Shown here in pieces: positions 7,904-16,406 of a stretch of DNA of 64,000 bases. The position numbers and the translations under genes are program-made. The notes below the pieces were generated by a model. It saw only the letters and a list, made by a program, of their open reading frames with translations. It had not been told where the DNA came from and did not search any database. The stretch is from Pseudomonadota bacterium. GTDB lineage: Bacteria; Pseudomonadota; Gammaproteobacteria; Steroidobacterales; Woeseiaceae. The stretch covers positions 39,219-103,218 of the forward strand of contig JADFNV010000004.1 of NCBI GenBank assembly GCA_022563195.1, given 5' to 3'. How positions within the stretch are numbered: the first letter of the stretch is position 1; each line of letters begins with the position of its first letter.

Positions 7904-8832
7904 GATAATTCACCGCCTTGCTCGGCCGGGGTCAGCGCCGCAATATCGCTGACGACAAGCGTACCGGTGCCCTCATTGGTAAACACCTCGAGTAACAGGC
8001 TATCGGCGACCTTGAAAGAAATGACATGCACGCGGCCAACACCGTTGGCAAGCGCCGCATCGATGGCGGCTGCCTTTGGCAGCATGCCGTCAGTAAGTTT
8101 TCCCTCGGCTTTGAGCTTGGCTAGCGCGGCGCGATCGATATAGCTGATCAATGATTGCGGGTCATCGACATCCTCGAGGATGCCGGGCGCAGCGATGGTG
8201 AGTATGAGTTTCTCAGCCTTGAGTTCGATGGCGATTGCCGCAGCCACCGTATCGGCATTGATATTCAAAATAGTCCCGGACTCGTCACAGGACAGCGGGC
8301 TGATGACAGGCATGAGTCCGCTGTCGAGTTGTTTGACCACGATGTCGGCATCGACCGAATCAATATCGCCGACGAAACCGTAGTCCACGGGTGTACCGTC
8401 GTCGCGTAGCACGGGCGGGCGCCGATGTGCGCGAATGAGGCCTGCATCGATGCCGCTGATGCCGATCGCCGGTATTTGCAGGTCGCGGCAGGCTGCCAGC
8501 ACGCGCGTGTTGATCTGGCCATTGAGTACCATTGCGGCGACATCGAGTGATGCGCCATCGGTTACGCGGCGCCCGTCAACAAATGTCGATTCAATCCCCA
8601 GCGCCGTTGCAAGTTCGGTGGACTGCGGACCGCCGCCGTGAACCAGCACAACGCGAATGCCGACCTGGTGCAGAATTCCAACCTGCTCCATAAGCGCGGT
8701 CGTCTGTTGCTGATCGGCAAAGATCTCTCCGCCAGCCTTGAGCACGAATACCTTGCCCTTGAACAGTCGAATGTATGGCGCTGCGTGCTTGAGCGCCGAC
8801 ACGACAATGGCCCTGTCCTTGTTCGAAGTCAT
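7900..8832 (-). CDS. argB: Acetylglutamate kinase (N-acylglutamate kinase)
   Basis: A 310-residue amino-acid kinase phosphorylating N-acylglutamate. Visible are KAGGEIF (nucleotide/substrate loop, near residue 32), VLVHGGGPQ (substrate-binding glycine loop), the GQINTRVLA region and the late LNINADTVAAAIA and GGMLPK-like DGMLPKAAA segments. It starts at ATG 8832, overlapping the argF' stop by 4 bp, and its own TGA overlaps the argH ATG. Because the next carbamoylating enzyme is of the acylornithine type, the physiological acyl group may be acetyl or succinyl; the sequence of ArgB alone does not decide this. No ArgA-type GNAT domain is fused to it, unlike in xanthomonads. Confidence 0.93.
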   Translation of the reverse strand: MTSNKDRAIVVSALKHAAPYIRLFKGKVFVLKAGGEIFADQQQTTALMEQVGILHQVGIRVVLVHGGGPQSTELATALGIESTFVDGRRVTDGASLDVAAMVLNGQINTRVLAACRDLQIPAIGISGIDAGLIRAHRRPPVLRDDGTPVDYGFVGDIDSVDADIVVKQLDSGLMPVISPLSCDESGTILNINADTVAAAIAIELKAEKLILTIAAPGILEDVDDPQSLISYIDRAALAKLKAEGKLTDGMLPKAAAIDAALANGVGRVHVISFKVADSLLLEVFTNEGTGTLVVSDIAALTPAEQGGELS

Positions 8833-9836
8833 GTCTCGCTGCCGAGCATCTGATACAGGACGGCCATCTGAGCCAGCATGCGGTTACGTGCCTCATGAAT
8901 GACGACGCTGCGTGGGCCGTCAAGGACGGGTTCGCTGACCACAACGCCACGCCGAACGGGCAGGCAATGCATGAAACGGCAGTCGTCCCGGGCATTGGCG
9001 AACCAGGGTTCGTCAATACACCAATGCTCGAGCCCGGTGCGAAGTTTCTGATCGGCGAGCTTGTCGCCGTAGTGAAGAGTGGACGACCAGGACTTGGCGT
9101 AAATGACATGCGCGTCCTGCATTGCCTCGGCGCGATCGTCAGTTTCGACCACTGAACCACCGCTGGCCTCGGCGGCCTGCCGTGCTTTTTGCATCAGTGG
9201 CTCGGGGAGTTCGAAGCCTTCGGGTCGCAACACGGTCACATCCATGCCGCGTTTCGCGGCCATGTACAGAGAAGATGCGGGCACGGCTAGCGGCAGCGCT
9301 TTGGGGTGATAGGCCCAACTCAGCACGAATTTGCCACCGTTGGCCGGAATGTCGAGATCGTCGAGTGTTTTCCAGTCCGCGAGGTTCTGGCAGGGATGAT
9401 TCATCGCCGATTCCATATTGATGTACGGTGTATCGATGAGACTGGTCAATGCCGAGAAGTCGTGTTCGGCCATGTCCGCCTCGAGATTCTTGCGCTCAGC
9501 AAAGGCACGAATGCCAATCGCATCGCCATAAGACGCGATCACCGGTACGGCTTCGCGAATGTGTTCGGCGGCCGCCCCGTCCATAACGATGCCAGGCCTC
9601 GTTTCGATCCCATGAATGGACATGCCAGGTGAGATGACGAATGAGCCACCGCCCAGGCGAGTCATTGCGGCCTGAAACGACGCCAGCGTTCGAAGCGAAG
9701 GGCTAAGAAACAACAGGGCCAGGACCTTGCCGCGCAGTGCCTGTGGTTCGGGGTGTGCGTCAAGCCGGTTCGCGAGTTCGAGAAGCTCACGTATCTCGTC
9801 AGTCGTGAAATCAGCAAGGTCATTAAATATCTTCAT
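8829..9836 (-). CDS. argF': N-acylornithine carbamoyltransferase (acetyl- or succinyl-ornithine type)
   Basis: A 335-residue transcarbamylase. The carbamoyl-phosphate loop is SPSLRT (45-50) and the late motif is FMHCLPVRR. It does not look like ordinary ornithine carbamoyltransferase: the segments GIVMDG, YGDAIGIRAFAER, MNHPCQ and LSWAYHPKALPLAVP match the Xanthomonas N-acetylornithine and Bacteroides N-succinylornithine enzymes. In those families the residue two after VMDG-D decides specificity (Glu92 in acetyl-, Pro90 in succinyl-type); here the segment is VMDGAAAEH and the equivalent residue is Ala90. The remaining sequence leans to the Bacteroides type. ATG 9836 overlaps the argD TGA by one base; an in-frame TTG precedes it. 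Confidence 0.87.
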   Translation of the reverse strand: MKIFNDLADFTTDEIRELLELANRLDAHPEPQALRGKVLALLFLSPSLRTLASFQAAMTRLGGGSFVISPGMSIHGIETRPGIVMDGAAAEHIREAVPVIASYGDAIGIRAFAERKNLEADMAEHDFSALTSLIDTPYINMESAMNHPCQNLADWKTLDDLDIPANGGKFVLSWAYHPKALPLAVPASSLYMAAKRGMDVTVLRPEGFELPEPLMQKARQAAEASGGSVVETDDRAEAMQDAHVIYAKSWSSTLHYGDKLADQKLRTGLEHWCIDEPWFANARDDCRFMHCLPVRRGVVVSEPVLDGPRSVVIHEARNRMLAQMAVLYQMLGSET

Positions 9837-11044
9837 CAACCATTCCTTTCATGATCTGTCATTACCGGCGCAATCGACGCGAGCGCCCGTGCGAGTTGAT
9901 CGACATGGTCTGCTTCGAGGATGAGCGGCGCGAGTACGCGGACCACATTCGGGTCGGCGCTCGTGCCCGTGAGTATGTCGTGTTCAAGCAATGCGTCACG
10001 CACGTCGATTGCGGGCCGGTCGCAGACGAGCCCGAGCAGCAAGCCCATTCCCTGAATCATGCGGACCGGGCCGACGATACAGTGTTCGCGAATCTGAGCC
10101 TCACGCTGACGAACGTTGTGCAACAGGTTCTCGACCTCGATCGACTCGAGAACAGCGATCATCGCGGCTGCGGCGACGGGGCCACCACCGAATGTTGAGC
10201 CGAGGTCGCCGGAGCCGAAGCGTTTCGCGATGTCGTCATTGCACAAAACTGCGCCACAGGGGATGCCGCCACCGAGAGCCTTGGCACTGGTCAGGATATC
10301 GGGCTCGATGTCATAGGCCTGCATGGCGAAATATCGTCCCGTACGCCCGATGCCGGTTTGCACTTCGTCGGCGATCAGCAATGCGCCGTGTTTCAAAGTT
10401 GCCTCGCGCAATGTATTGAGAAATTCAGCCGACAGGTCATAGGCGCCGGCAACACCCTGCACGGGCTCTACGATGACGGCGGCAATGTCGTCGCCGACTA
10501 TGTTTGCAACAGCGTCGCAGTCGTCGCGCGGTATGAAGTCAACGGCAAATGGCCGCTGTGGAAATCCATACCACGGCTCCGAATTCCAGGTCACGGCCGC
10601 CGCCGCCGCGCTACGGCCGTGAAAGCCATGCGAGATCGCAAGAACCTTCTTGCGTGCTGTTGCGACACAGGCCATACGCAGTGCGTTCTCGTTTGCTTCG
10701 GCACCCGAATTGACAAAGAACACTCGCCGTAAATTCGCTGGTGCAATTGCAAGCAGTTTCTCGGCTGCTCGCGCCCGAACTTCAAGCGCAACAGCGTTGC
10801 TTTGGAAAATCAGTTTGCGGCTCTGCTCGGAAATGGCTTTAAGCAGCCGTGGATGTGCATATCCAAGAGCGGCGACAGCATGGCCGCCATAAAGATCCAG
10901 GATGCGACGGCCGTCACTCGTCACAATGTCGCAGCCTTCGCCATAGTCGGGCACGAACGGCAACTGGCCGTAAACCTGCAATGTCGTTGCGGCCTCGCGA
11001 ACGCGAGGGTCCGATGCTGGTAATTGATTCGCCTGGGCAGCCAT
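9836..11044 (-). CDS. argD: Acetylornithine aminotransferase
   Basis: A 402-residue class III PLP aminotransferase making N-acylornithine from the acylglutamate semialdehyde. Seen: FVNSGAEANENALRMA (PLP-phosphate loop), LLIADEVQTGIGRTG (aspartate contacting the pyridine nitrogen), and LTSAKALGGGIPCGAV containing the Schiff-base lysine. Starts with ATG 3 bp after the argC stop and ends overlapping the argF' ATG. Context in the arginine operon makes the ArgD assignment secure over other class III aminotransferases. Confidence 0.92.
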   Translation of the reverse strand: MAAQANQLPASDPRVREAATTLQVYGQLPFVPDYGEGCDIVTSDGRRILDLYGGHAVAALGYAHPRLLKAISEQSRKLIFQSNAVALEVRARAAEKLLAIAPANLRRVFFVNSGAEANENALRMACVATARKKVLAISHGFHGRSAAAAAVTWNSEPWYGFPQRPFAVDFIPRDDCDAVANIVGDDIAAVIVEPVQGVAGAYDLSAEFLNTLREATLKHGALLIADEVQTGIGRTGRYFAMQAYDIEPDILTSAKALGGGIPCGAVLCNDDIAKRFGSGDLGSTFGGGPVAAAAMIAVLESIEVENLLHNVRQREAQIREHCIVGPVRMIQGMGLLLGLVCDRPAIDVRDALLEHDILTGTSADPNVVRVLAPLILEADHVDQLARALASIAPVMTDHERNG

Positions 11045-11047
11045 CGT

Positions 11048-12109
11048 TCAGGTCCAGCCGGGCGCGGCTGCAGTGAGCCCGCTCGTTTCAGGGAGGTCCC
11101 ATAAGCGGTTCATCCATTGCACAGCGCCACCGGCCGCTCCCTTGACGAGGTTGTCAATCGTACTCATGACCACGACCGAGCCTTCGCTCGCGGCGACGCC
11201 GATCTGGCACATGTTGCTGGCGACGACATTCTTGAGTCGCGGCGTGCCTGCGACGACCTCGACGAAGGGTGCGTCTGCATAGGCCTTCTCGAACATCGCG
11301 AGCAATTGCTGTTCACTCAGGTCCGCCTTCGTCCTGGCCTGCACAGTCGCGTAGATGCCGCGAGCGAAAGGACCAGAATGCGGCACGAAGTGCACGCGGG
11401 TCTCGCGGCCGCTCGCGGCCTCGGCCAGGCCGGCCATCTCAGGTGTGTGGCGGTGCGCCAGTGGCTTATAGGCGTACAGGTTGTTATGACGCTCGGGGTG
11501 GTGTGTTCCGGCTTGCGGTGTTCTACCCGATCCTGTGCTGCCCGTCGTTGCCGTGACAAAGAGTTCACTCTCGGTCAGTCCGGACTGTAGCAACGGCACT
11601 GCCGCGAGCAACACGGCTGTCGCGAAACAACCCGGATGTCCGACATGCGGCAAGCCTGTCCCGGCAACATGCTCAGGCACGCCCGACTGAAACAGTGGCA
11701 GCAGTTCGGGTGCGCCATGTGTGCCGCCATAGACGGCCTCGTAGTCCGACTGATTCGTGTACCGAAAATCCGCTGACGAGTCGACGACGTGCACACTCAT
11801 ATTTTTCTGCGCAGCCGCATTGAGCGCCTTTGCAACCAGGGCCGCCGATGCGCCGTGTGGTGCAGCCGAAAACAAGGCGAGCTGACTACCGGTATCGACA
11901 TTGTCGAAGCAGTTGTCGTGGCCGATGAAGACCTGACTGCCATAGGCAGCGGCCAGATTTGGAAATGTTGCTGCGATCGTCCGGCCTTTGCGGCTTGCGG
12001 ATACCGCGCAGCAGAGTTCGAACTGCGGATGATCCGCTAGCAGGCGCAATAGTTCGCCGCCGACATAACCGGTTGCTCCGAGCACAACGGCTTTGATGGC
12101 CTTGCTCAT
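11048..12109 (-). CDS. argC: N-acetyl-gamma-glutamyl-phosphate reductase
   Basis: A 353-residue NADP-dependent reductase of acylglutamyl phosphate. N-terminal Rossmann motif VLGATGYVGGELLRLL (residues 9-24), active-site cysteine in GHPGCFATAVLLA, and the substrate loop TTGSTGSGRTPQAGTHH and HTPEM later. The more common cysteine context is NPGCYATA, so HPGCF is a mild variant. ATG 12109 overlaps the TGA of the P-loop gene by four bases. Confidence 0.92.
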   Translation of the reverse strand: MSKAIKAVVLGATGYVGGELLRLLADHPQFELCCAVSASRKGRTIAATFPNLAAAYGSQVFIGHDNCFDNVDTGSQLALFSAAPHGASAALVAKALNAAAQKNMSVHVVDSSADFRYTNQSDYEAVYGGTHGAPELLPLFQSGVPEHVAGTGLPHVGHPGCFATAVLLAAVPLLQSGLTESELFVTATTGSTGSGRTPQAGTHHPERHNNLYAYKPLAHRHTPEMAGLAEAASGRETRVHFVPHSGPFARGIYATVQARTKADLSEQQLLAMFEKAYADAPFVEVVAGTPRLKNVVASNMCQIGVAASEGSVVVMSTIDNLVKGAAGGAVQWMNRLWDLPETSGLTAAAPGWT

Positions 12110-13164
12110 GTAGCCTTGGCTCCGTCCAACACGGCGGCTATGTGGTCACCGAGCGCAACACCATTCGACAGCGCGTTGATCGCGGTCAAAGACAGACGCT
12201 GTTGTATCTGATCGATGCCGACTGCGTTATCCGTCGCAGGACCAGTAACCACCGATGGTTCGATATCAAAGCTGTCGCGCAATATTTTCGCGCCGCCCCA
12301 CGCAGACACAGGGTCGTTCGCACAGAGTATGACGGTCGTAAATGCGTCCCGAATCGATTTATCGGACAGGATCGCCTCGACACCGTAGGCTCCGAGCAGG
12401 CCGTCGCCGAGCTCCAGCACGATGACGTCGGGCTTGCTCCTGGCCAGGCTGCTGAGCAATGCGCGGGTCAGGGCCGGGCCGTTTTCGGCGGTGGTCGTGA
12501 CGATGCCGAGGTCCGAGAAAATCATCGTATCAGAAGCACCGGCATCTTCCATCGACAGGATGTCACGCCGCAGGGACACACCGGTTGCCTTGCATGCAGC
12601 AACGGTCTGGCCGAGATGCCGAAGCCGGCCGACGATGGCGCATGCGGCGGCTGTCTTGCCCGAGTCCATGCAGGTTCCTGCGAGCGCGACGACAGGGACG
12701 CCGTGCGTGGTTAACGGTGCATTTTCGTCGAGTGTCTCGGCGCCCGCGCGCGCGGGTACGCCGATGCGTTCGCCAAGATACGGAAAGTGCAATACCACAC
12801 CAAGGACTTCGCAGTCGAACGGCGGTCCGACATCGGGGTTGGCCGAGTCACAGATTCCCAGGACACCGCCGATGTTCAGCAACTGAATTGTGTCGCCGGC
12901 CGCAAGCTCGGTTGGCAGGTGGCCAGAATAGCCTCGCAGCGCTTTGCGATGGCCCAGGGCACCGACGACCACGTCGCCCTGATTGACAGTTGCCATTCGC
13001 CCCGAGGTCAGCTCGAGCTGGTTGTAGCGATTCTTGTTATTCAGGACGCGAACGGCGACGAGCACACCTTCCTCGCAGGGAATATCTCCCGACAGCCTGA
13101 GCTCGTGCCCGAGGTCGCTGTGCTGAGCAACCGATGCAATCTTGTCGACGACGAAGCTCTTCAC
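12106..13164 (-). CDS. Uncharacterised P-loop protein (DUF1611-like) inside the arginine operon
   Basis: 352 residues with start GTG 13164, which overlaps the argG stop (GTGA) and has a GGAGG Shine-Dalgarno at the correct distance; its TGA overlaps the argC ATG. The N-terminal ~150 residues are beta-rich and unassigned. The C-terminal half is a P-loop NTPase: Walker A GTCMDSGKTAAA, a candidate switch/Walker B DVIVLELGDGLLGAYG and then VILCANDP. This order (modified Walker A, ELGDG, hydrophobic strand with ND) resembles the C-terminal domain of the DUF1611 family, whose biochemical role is unknown to me. Coupling on both sides argues for a role in arginine synthesis. Possibilities are a ligase or kinase-like step, the missing first acylation step, or a regulator. 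No function can be assigned. Confidence 0.7.
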   Translation of the reverse strand: MKSFVVDKIASVAQHSDLGHELRLSGDIPCEEGVLVAVRVLNNKNRYNQLELTSGRMATVNQGDVVVGALGHRKALRGYSGHLPTELAAGDTIQLLNIGGVLGICDSANPDVGPPFDCEVLGVVLHFPYLGERIGVPARAGAETLDENAPLTTHGVPVVALAGTCMDSGKTAAACAIVGRLRHLGQTVAACKATGVSLRRDILSMEDAGASDTMIFSDLGIVTTTAENGPALTRALLSSLARSKPDVIVLELGDGLLGAYGVEAILSDKSIRDAFTTVILCANDPVSAWGGAKILRDSFDIEPSVVTGPATDNAVGIDQIQQRLSLTAINALSNGVALGDHIAAVLDGAKAT

Positions 13165-14375
13165 GACCCGCCTCCGCTCGCCCGGGCCTGCAACGAACCG
13201 GGCAGGGCCATAATGCGTGCGAAGCCAAGCGCATCGGCGGCGGTCCACTCGCCAGCAGATTCGCCGTAGACGCCTTTGGTCGCTGCGAGCAACGAGTGCG
13301 ATGACGTCACGCCATCGATGAAGAGATTGCCCGGCTGCAGGGAGAATTTGACGGTTCCAGTAACACGTCGCTGCGATGAACTGAGGAGTGCTTCGATATC
13401 GCGGCAGACGAGATCGAGTTGTTTGCCCTCATGAACAAGGTCACCGTAAATCGACGCTATCGTGTCTTTGACTCGCATCTGCTGGGCGCTCAATACGAGC
13501 TTTTCGAGTTCACGATGTGCCGTAATCAAGGTAATGGCCGCAGGAGCTTCAAATGCAACACGGCCCTTGGTGCCGAGTATCGTGTCGCCCAGGTGAATGC
13601 CACGACCAATGCCATAGCTTCCGGCGAGAGACTCCAGATTTTCAATCAGCGCGACAGGTGGCAGAGCTTTGTCGTCGAGTGCGACCGGTATGCCGTGGTC
13701 GAAATCAATCGTGTGTTGTGAAGGCGGCCTGGGATTGGTGAAGGCGCCGGCCGATAGCACCCAGGCCTTTTCAGGAATTGCGTTTGCCGACGTCAGTGTC
13801 TCACGGCCGCCGATCGTAACTCCCCAGAGTCCGCGGTTGGTGGAATAGTCCGACGCTCGCGCTGGCAATGGCATGCCATGGCTCTCCAGGTACTGAATCT
13901 GCTTGTCTCTGACCCAGTCGTTGTCGCGAACGGGGGCGAGAATCTCGAGCCCGGGATTGAGCGTGCGTAGCGCGACCTCGAATCGCACCTGGTCGTTCCC
14001 GGCTGCCGTGCAGCCATGTGCGACCGTCGTCGCGCCGCGGTCGCTCGCGAGTTGTGCAAGCCGGGCGGCCTGCAGTCCGCGTTCGGCGCCAACACACAGC
14101 GGATACACCTGTCCACGCAAAACGTTGCCAGCGATCAGGTAACGGATGACCGAATCAAAGAAATCCTGTTTGCAGTCGATCAATACGTGCTCATTTGCGC
14201 CGAGCGCCAACGCTCGTTCCTCGAGTGCAATAGCCGCTCGTTCGTCAATGCCGCCCGTATCGATCGTCGCCGTGATGACGTCACGGCCGTAGGTTTCCTT
14301 GAGCCATGGCACGCAAAAGGACGTATCGAGGCCGCCGGAGAAAGCGAGAATAATGGGTGAAAGTTCTTTGCTCAC
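13161..14375 (-). CDS. argG: Argininosuccinate synthase
   Basis: A 404-residue ATP-pyrophosphatase joining citrulline and aspartate. The N-terminal PP-loop is LAFSGGLDTSFCVPWL (residues 10-25); VAHGCTAAGNDQVRFE is the citrulline/ATP-binding segment; the YSTNRGLWGV motif follows. The SGGLDTSFC spelling is typical of the ArgG group found in Bacteroidetes and xanthomonad clusters with acylornithine transcarbamylases (from memory of those families), matching the type of argF' here. 24 bp downstream of argR. Confidence 0.94.
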   Translation of the reverse strand: MSKELSPIILAFSGGLDTSFCVPWLKETYGRDVITATIDTGGIDERAAIALEERALALGANEHVLIDCKQDFFDSVIRYLIAGNVLRGQVYPLCVGAERGLQAARLAQLASDRGATTVAHGCTAAGNDQVRFEVALRTLNPGLEILAPVRDNDWVRDKQIQYLESHGMPLPARASDYSTNRGLWGVTIGGRETLTSANAIPEKAWVLSAGAFTNPRPPSQHTIDFDHGIPVALDDKALPPVALIENLESLAGSYGIGRGIHLGDTILGTKGRVAFEAPAAITLITAHRELEKLVLSAQQMRVKDTIASIYGDLVHEGKQLDLVCRDIEALLSSSQRRVTGTVKFSLQPGNLFIDGVTSSHSLLAATKGVYGESAGEWTAADALGFARIMALPGSLQARASGGGS

Positions 14376-14399
14376 TATGGGCTCCGCAATGACATGGCG

Positions 14400-14849
14400 C
14401 TATGCGCGCGCACGCTCGATTCTGGCGATGATCACTTTCTGGCTGGCCGCGGAATCAGTGGCAACAAAAACCGTATCGTCACCACCAATATTACCGACCA
14501 TCTCCGGCCAGTTACTGCGGTCCAGGGCGAGCGCGACACGCTGCGCGGCGCCTATCGCGGTTTTGATCACCGTAAGATTGGGTCCGGCAGGCTGCACCTC
14601 GCGCAAAAAAACAGCGGCCGCTACCAGTTCGTCTTGCGCAGCGGTATCGCTTCCGGGTAGCTCATAGCCCTGCCTGGTTTTGATCGCGCCGAGTTCTTTC
14701 AGATCCCGGCTCACACTCGACTGAGTGGCAACCAGCCCCTGGGCACGGAGGGCGTCCACGAGCGATTGCTGCGTGGCCGCTGGTGCGTGTTGCAGCATTT
14801 GCCGGATAGCGTCCCGACGTAGTGCCTGTTCAGAAATAGGGTTGGGCAT
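14400..14849 (-). CDS. argR: Arginine repressor ArgR
   Basis: A 149-residue winged-helix repressor/activator with an arginine-binding hexamerisation domain. The N-terminal DNA-binding half contains ATQSSVSRDLKELG, the recognition helix signature. The C-terminal half carries the arginine-binding segment with GGDDTVFV, where GDD contacts arginine. As first gene of the operon, and preceded by palindromic sites, it is expected to control itself and the seven downstream genes. ATG 14849 is the only sensible start. Confidence 0.94.
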   Translation of the reverse strand: MPNPISEQALRRDAIRQMLQHAPAATQQSLVDALRAQGLVATQSSVSRDLKELGAIKTRQGYELPGSDTAAQDELVAAAVFLREVQPAGPNLTVIKTAIGAAQRVALALDRSNWPEMVGNIGGDDTVFVATDSAASQKVIIARIERARA

Positions 14850-14858
14850 GATTCAATC

Positions 14859-14898
14859 CGCATAATTATGCACATAAAACTATCAAAATGCGCATAAT
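14859..14898. promoter_or_regulatory. Putative ARG-box operators upstream of argR
   Basis: A perfect 12-bp palindrome GCATAATTATGC (14860-14871) starts 11 bp upstream of the argR ATG. The octamer CGCATAAT occurs at 14859-14866 and again at 14891-14898, 32 bp (about three helical turns) apart, the second within ATGCGCATAATG. The AT-rich core with inverted flanks resembles ArgR boxes, which are tandem 18-bp palindromes in E. coli, though the half-sites differ. A further TCATAAT occurs at 14917-14923. Confidence 0.5.
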
Positions 14899-14975
14899 GA
14901 GTCAAGCATCGATTTCTCATAATCGGAATTTTTTTCGAGTTACACTGCCGGGCCCTGAGCCTCGCGGAGTACTGC

Positions 14976-15659
14976 ATGACAGCCCCCGACACGGTTGAGA
15001 TAGAACCCGGCGGCGACACGCCATTGGGCAGTGTCATCTGGTTGCATGGCCTGGGTGCAGACGGCCATGACTTCGAACCCATCGTTGCCCAACTTCGACT
15101 GCCCGACGATCTGCCGTTGCGTTTCGTGTTTCCGCATGCGCCGGAAAGACCCGTGACGATCAATGGCGGCATGTCGATGCGTGCCTGGTACGACATCCTG
15201 ACCCTCGATCACGAGGGCCCGAACGACGAGGTCGGTGTACGCGAAAGCGGCGCGATCCTGGACGCGCTGATCCGGCGTGAACAGGAACGCGGTATCGCTG
15301 CTCGTCAAGTAGTTGTTGCAGGGTTTTCGCAAGGCGGCGCGATTGCGTTGCATGCTGCGCTGCGATTTCCCGAGAGGCTGGCAGGCCTGATGGCGTTGTC
15401 GACCTATTTGCCATTACACCAGACGCTGGTTGCCGAGGTCATCGATTCACCCGAAGCTGGCAATGCCGACCTGCCGATCTTCATGGCGCATGGCACATTC
15501 GATTCGGTGTTACCCATGCAACTGGGCCGGGACTCGGCCGATCTGCTCATCGAATCAAATTTCAACGTGGAGTGGCACGACTACCCGATGGCACATGCTG
15601 TGTGCGCCGAGGAAATCGATGACATTCGAACCTGGCTGCTATCGATTTACGAACACTGA
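14976..15659 (+). CDS. Phospholipase/carboxylesterase family alpha/beta hydrolase
   Basis: 227 residues. Family signs: VIWLHGLGADGHDFEPI near the N-terminus (oxyanion loop), nucleophile elbow GFSQGGAIALHAAL with Ser in GFSQG, an Asp in HGTFDSVLP, and the catalytic His in YPMAHAVC. This is the PF02230 family (E. coli YpfH, Pseudomonas carboxylesterase II), which hydrolyses short acyl esters. Its substrate is unknown. Divergent from argR, and overlaps the 3' end of the NRDE gene by 13 bp. Confidence 0.88.
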   Translation: MTAPDTVEIEPGGDTPLGSVIWLHGLGADGHDFEPIVAQLRLPDDLPLRFVFPHAPERPVTINGGMSMRAWYDILTLDHEGPNDEVGVRESGAILDALIRREQERGIAARQVVVAGFSQGGAIALHAALRFPERLAGLMALSTYLPLHQTLVAEVIDSPEAGNADLPIFMAHGTFDSVLPMQLGRDSADLLIESNFNVEWHDYPMAHAVCAEEIDDIRTWLLSIYEH

Positions 15660-16405
15660 TGCGAGTAACGGGATTCGCCGGTCCGGATTCCCGCAGCGTC
15701 GAAACGTCGCTCGAGAAATGACCAGTTGCCGCTGCGATCGGCGCATATGACCGTCGAACATCGGGTACCGAAATCCGGCAAGACGATGAACGGTGCCGTA
15801 AGTGCATGCGCGGTCGAAAATGGCAGCCCGTTGCTTTTGACTTCGTCTATGGGGCCTTTGTCGCGATCAGCCAGCAGGCGCAACAGCTCCGTTTCATTCA
15901 CTTTGTCGTCCTCGAGCAAGCTGCCAAGCCGCGCCTTGCTGCGCTCTACCTTTTCCCAGGGGGTGTCGAGTGTCGCGTTGGCAAGACCGTAGATCCCCTT
16001 CGGCAATTGCCGCGCTTCGCCGCCGCGGTTGGATAGAAAGGCAACGCTTCGCAAATCGGCGGCAAACAGGTTGAAACCGGCATAGTTCGATCCGTCGATG
16101 TTTTTCAGGTAATCGATGGGCGCGAGTTCGCTCTGCAGAAAGTCAGTTACGAGATGACCGCGTGATCGCAGCCCGGTAGTCCGCGGCTCCGCATCCCGGG
16201 TGTTTGTCACCGTTGCGAAACGACCGGAACGATGAATGGCGAGCCAGGTGCCCCCCGCTCGCAGGTCCCGACCACCCAGAATATCAGGCGCGTCGGGCCA
16301 CCAGCCGGCGTCCTGTGTCGGGCGGGCGTGAAATTCATCACGGTTGCCTGCCACGATCAACGGGTACTCGGCGTCAACGTCGAAGGCCAGTACGACAAGG
16401 CACAT
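15647..16405 (-). CDS. NRDE (TANGO2-like) family protein
   Basis: 252 residues from ATG 16405, one base after the nudC stop; the longer open frame upstream overlaps nudC and is not coding. It begins MCLVVLAF and contains the family signature AGNRDEFHARPT, then GGRDLRAGGTWLAI and VTNTRD. The N-terminal Cys2 is typical of an Ntn-hydrolase-like fold. NRDE/TANGO2 proteins have been linked to haem and lipid handling, but the reaction is unsettled. Likely co-expressed with nudC. Confidence 0.85.
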   Translation of the reverse strand: MCLVVLAFDVDAEYPLIVAGNRDEFHARPTQDAGWWPDAPDILGGRDLRAGGTWLAIHRSGRFATVTNTRDAEPRTTGLRSRGHLVTDFLQSELAPIDYLKNIDGSNYAGFNLFAADLRSVAFLSNRGGEARQLPKGIYGLANATLDTPWEKVERSKARLGSLLEDDKVNETELLRLLADRDKGPIDEVKSNGLPFSTAHALTAPFIVLPDFGTRCSTVICADRSGNWSFLERRFDAAGIRTGESRYSHQCS

Positions 16406-16406
16406 G

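Noticed and set aside
8829..9836. Ordinary ornithine carbamoyltransferase (argF)
   Set aside because: The VMDG, HPK-containing SWAYHPK and IGIRAFAER segments belong to the acylornithine transcarbamylases; the STRTR motif of OTCases is absent.
13793..14142. Overlapping frames on both strands inside argG, some over 100 codons
   Set aside because: argG is complete and highly conserved here; these frames are Arg/Ser-rich, typical of shadow translation of moderate-GC coding DNA.
14911..14937. Intrinsic terminator before the esterase gene (T-run at 14929-14935)
   Set aside because: The only possible stem is 5 bp (CGATT/AATCG) and AT-rich, and there is no plus-strand gene upstream that would need it.
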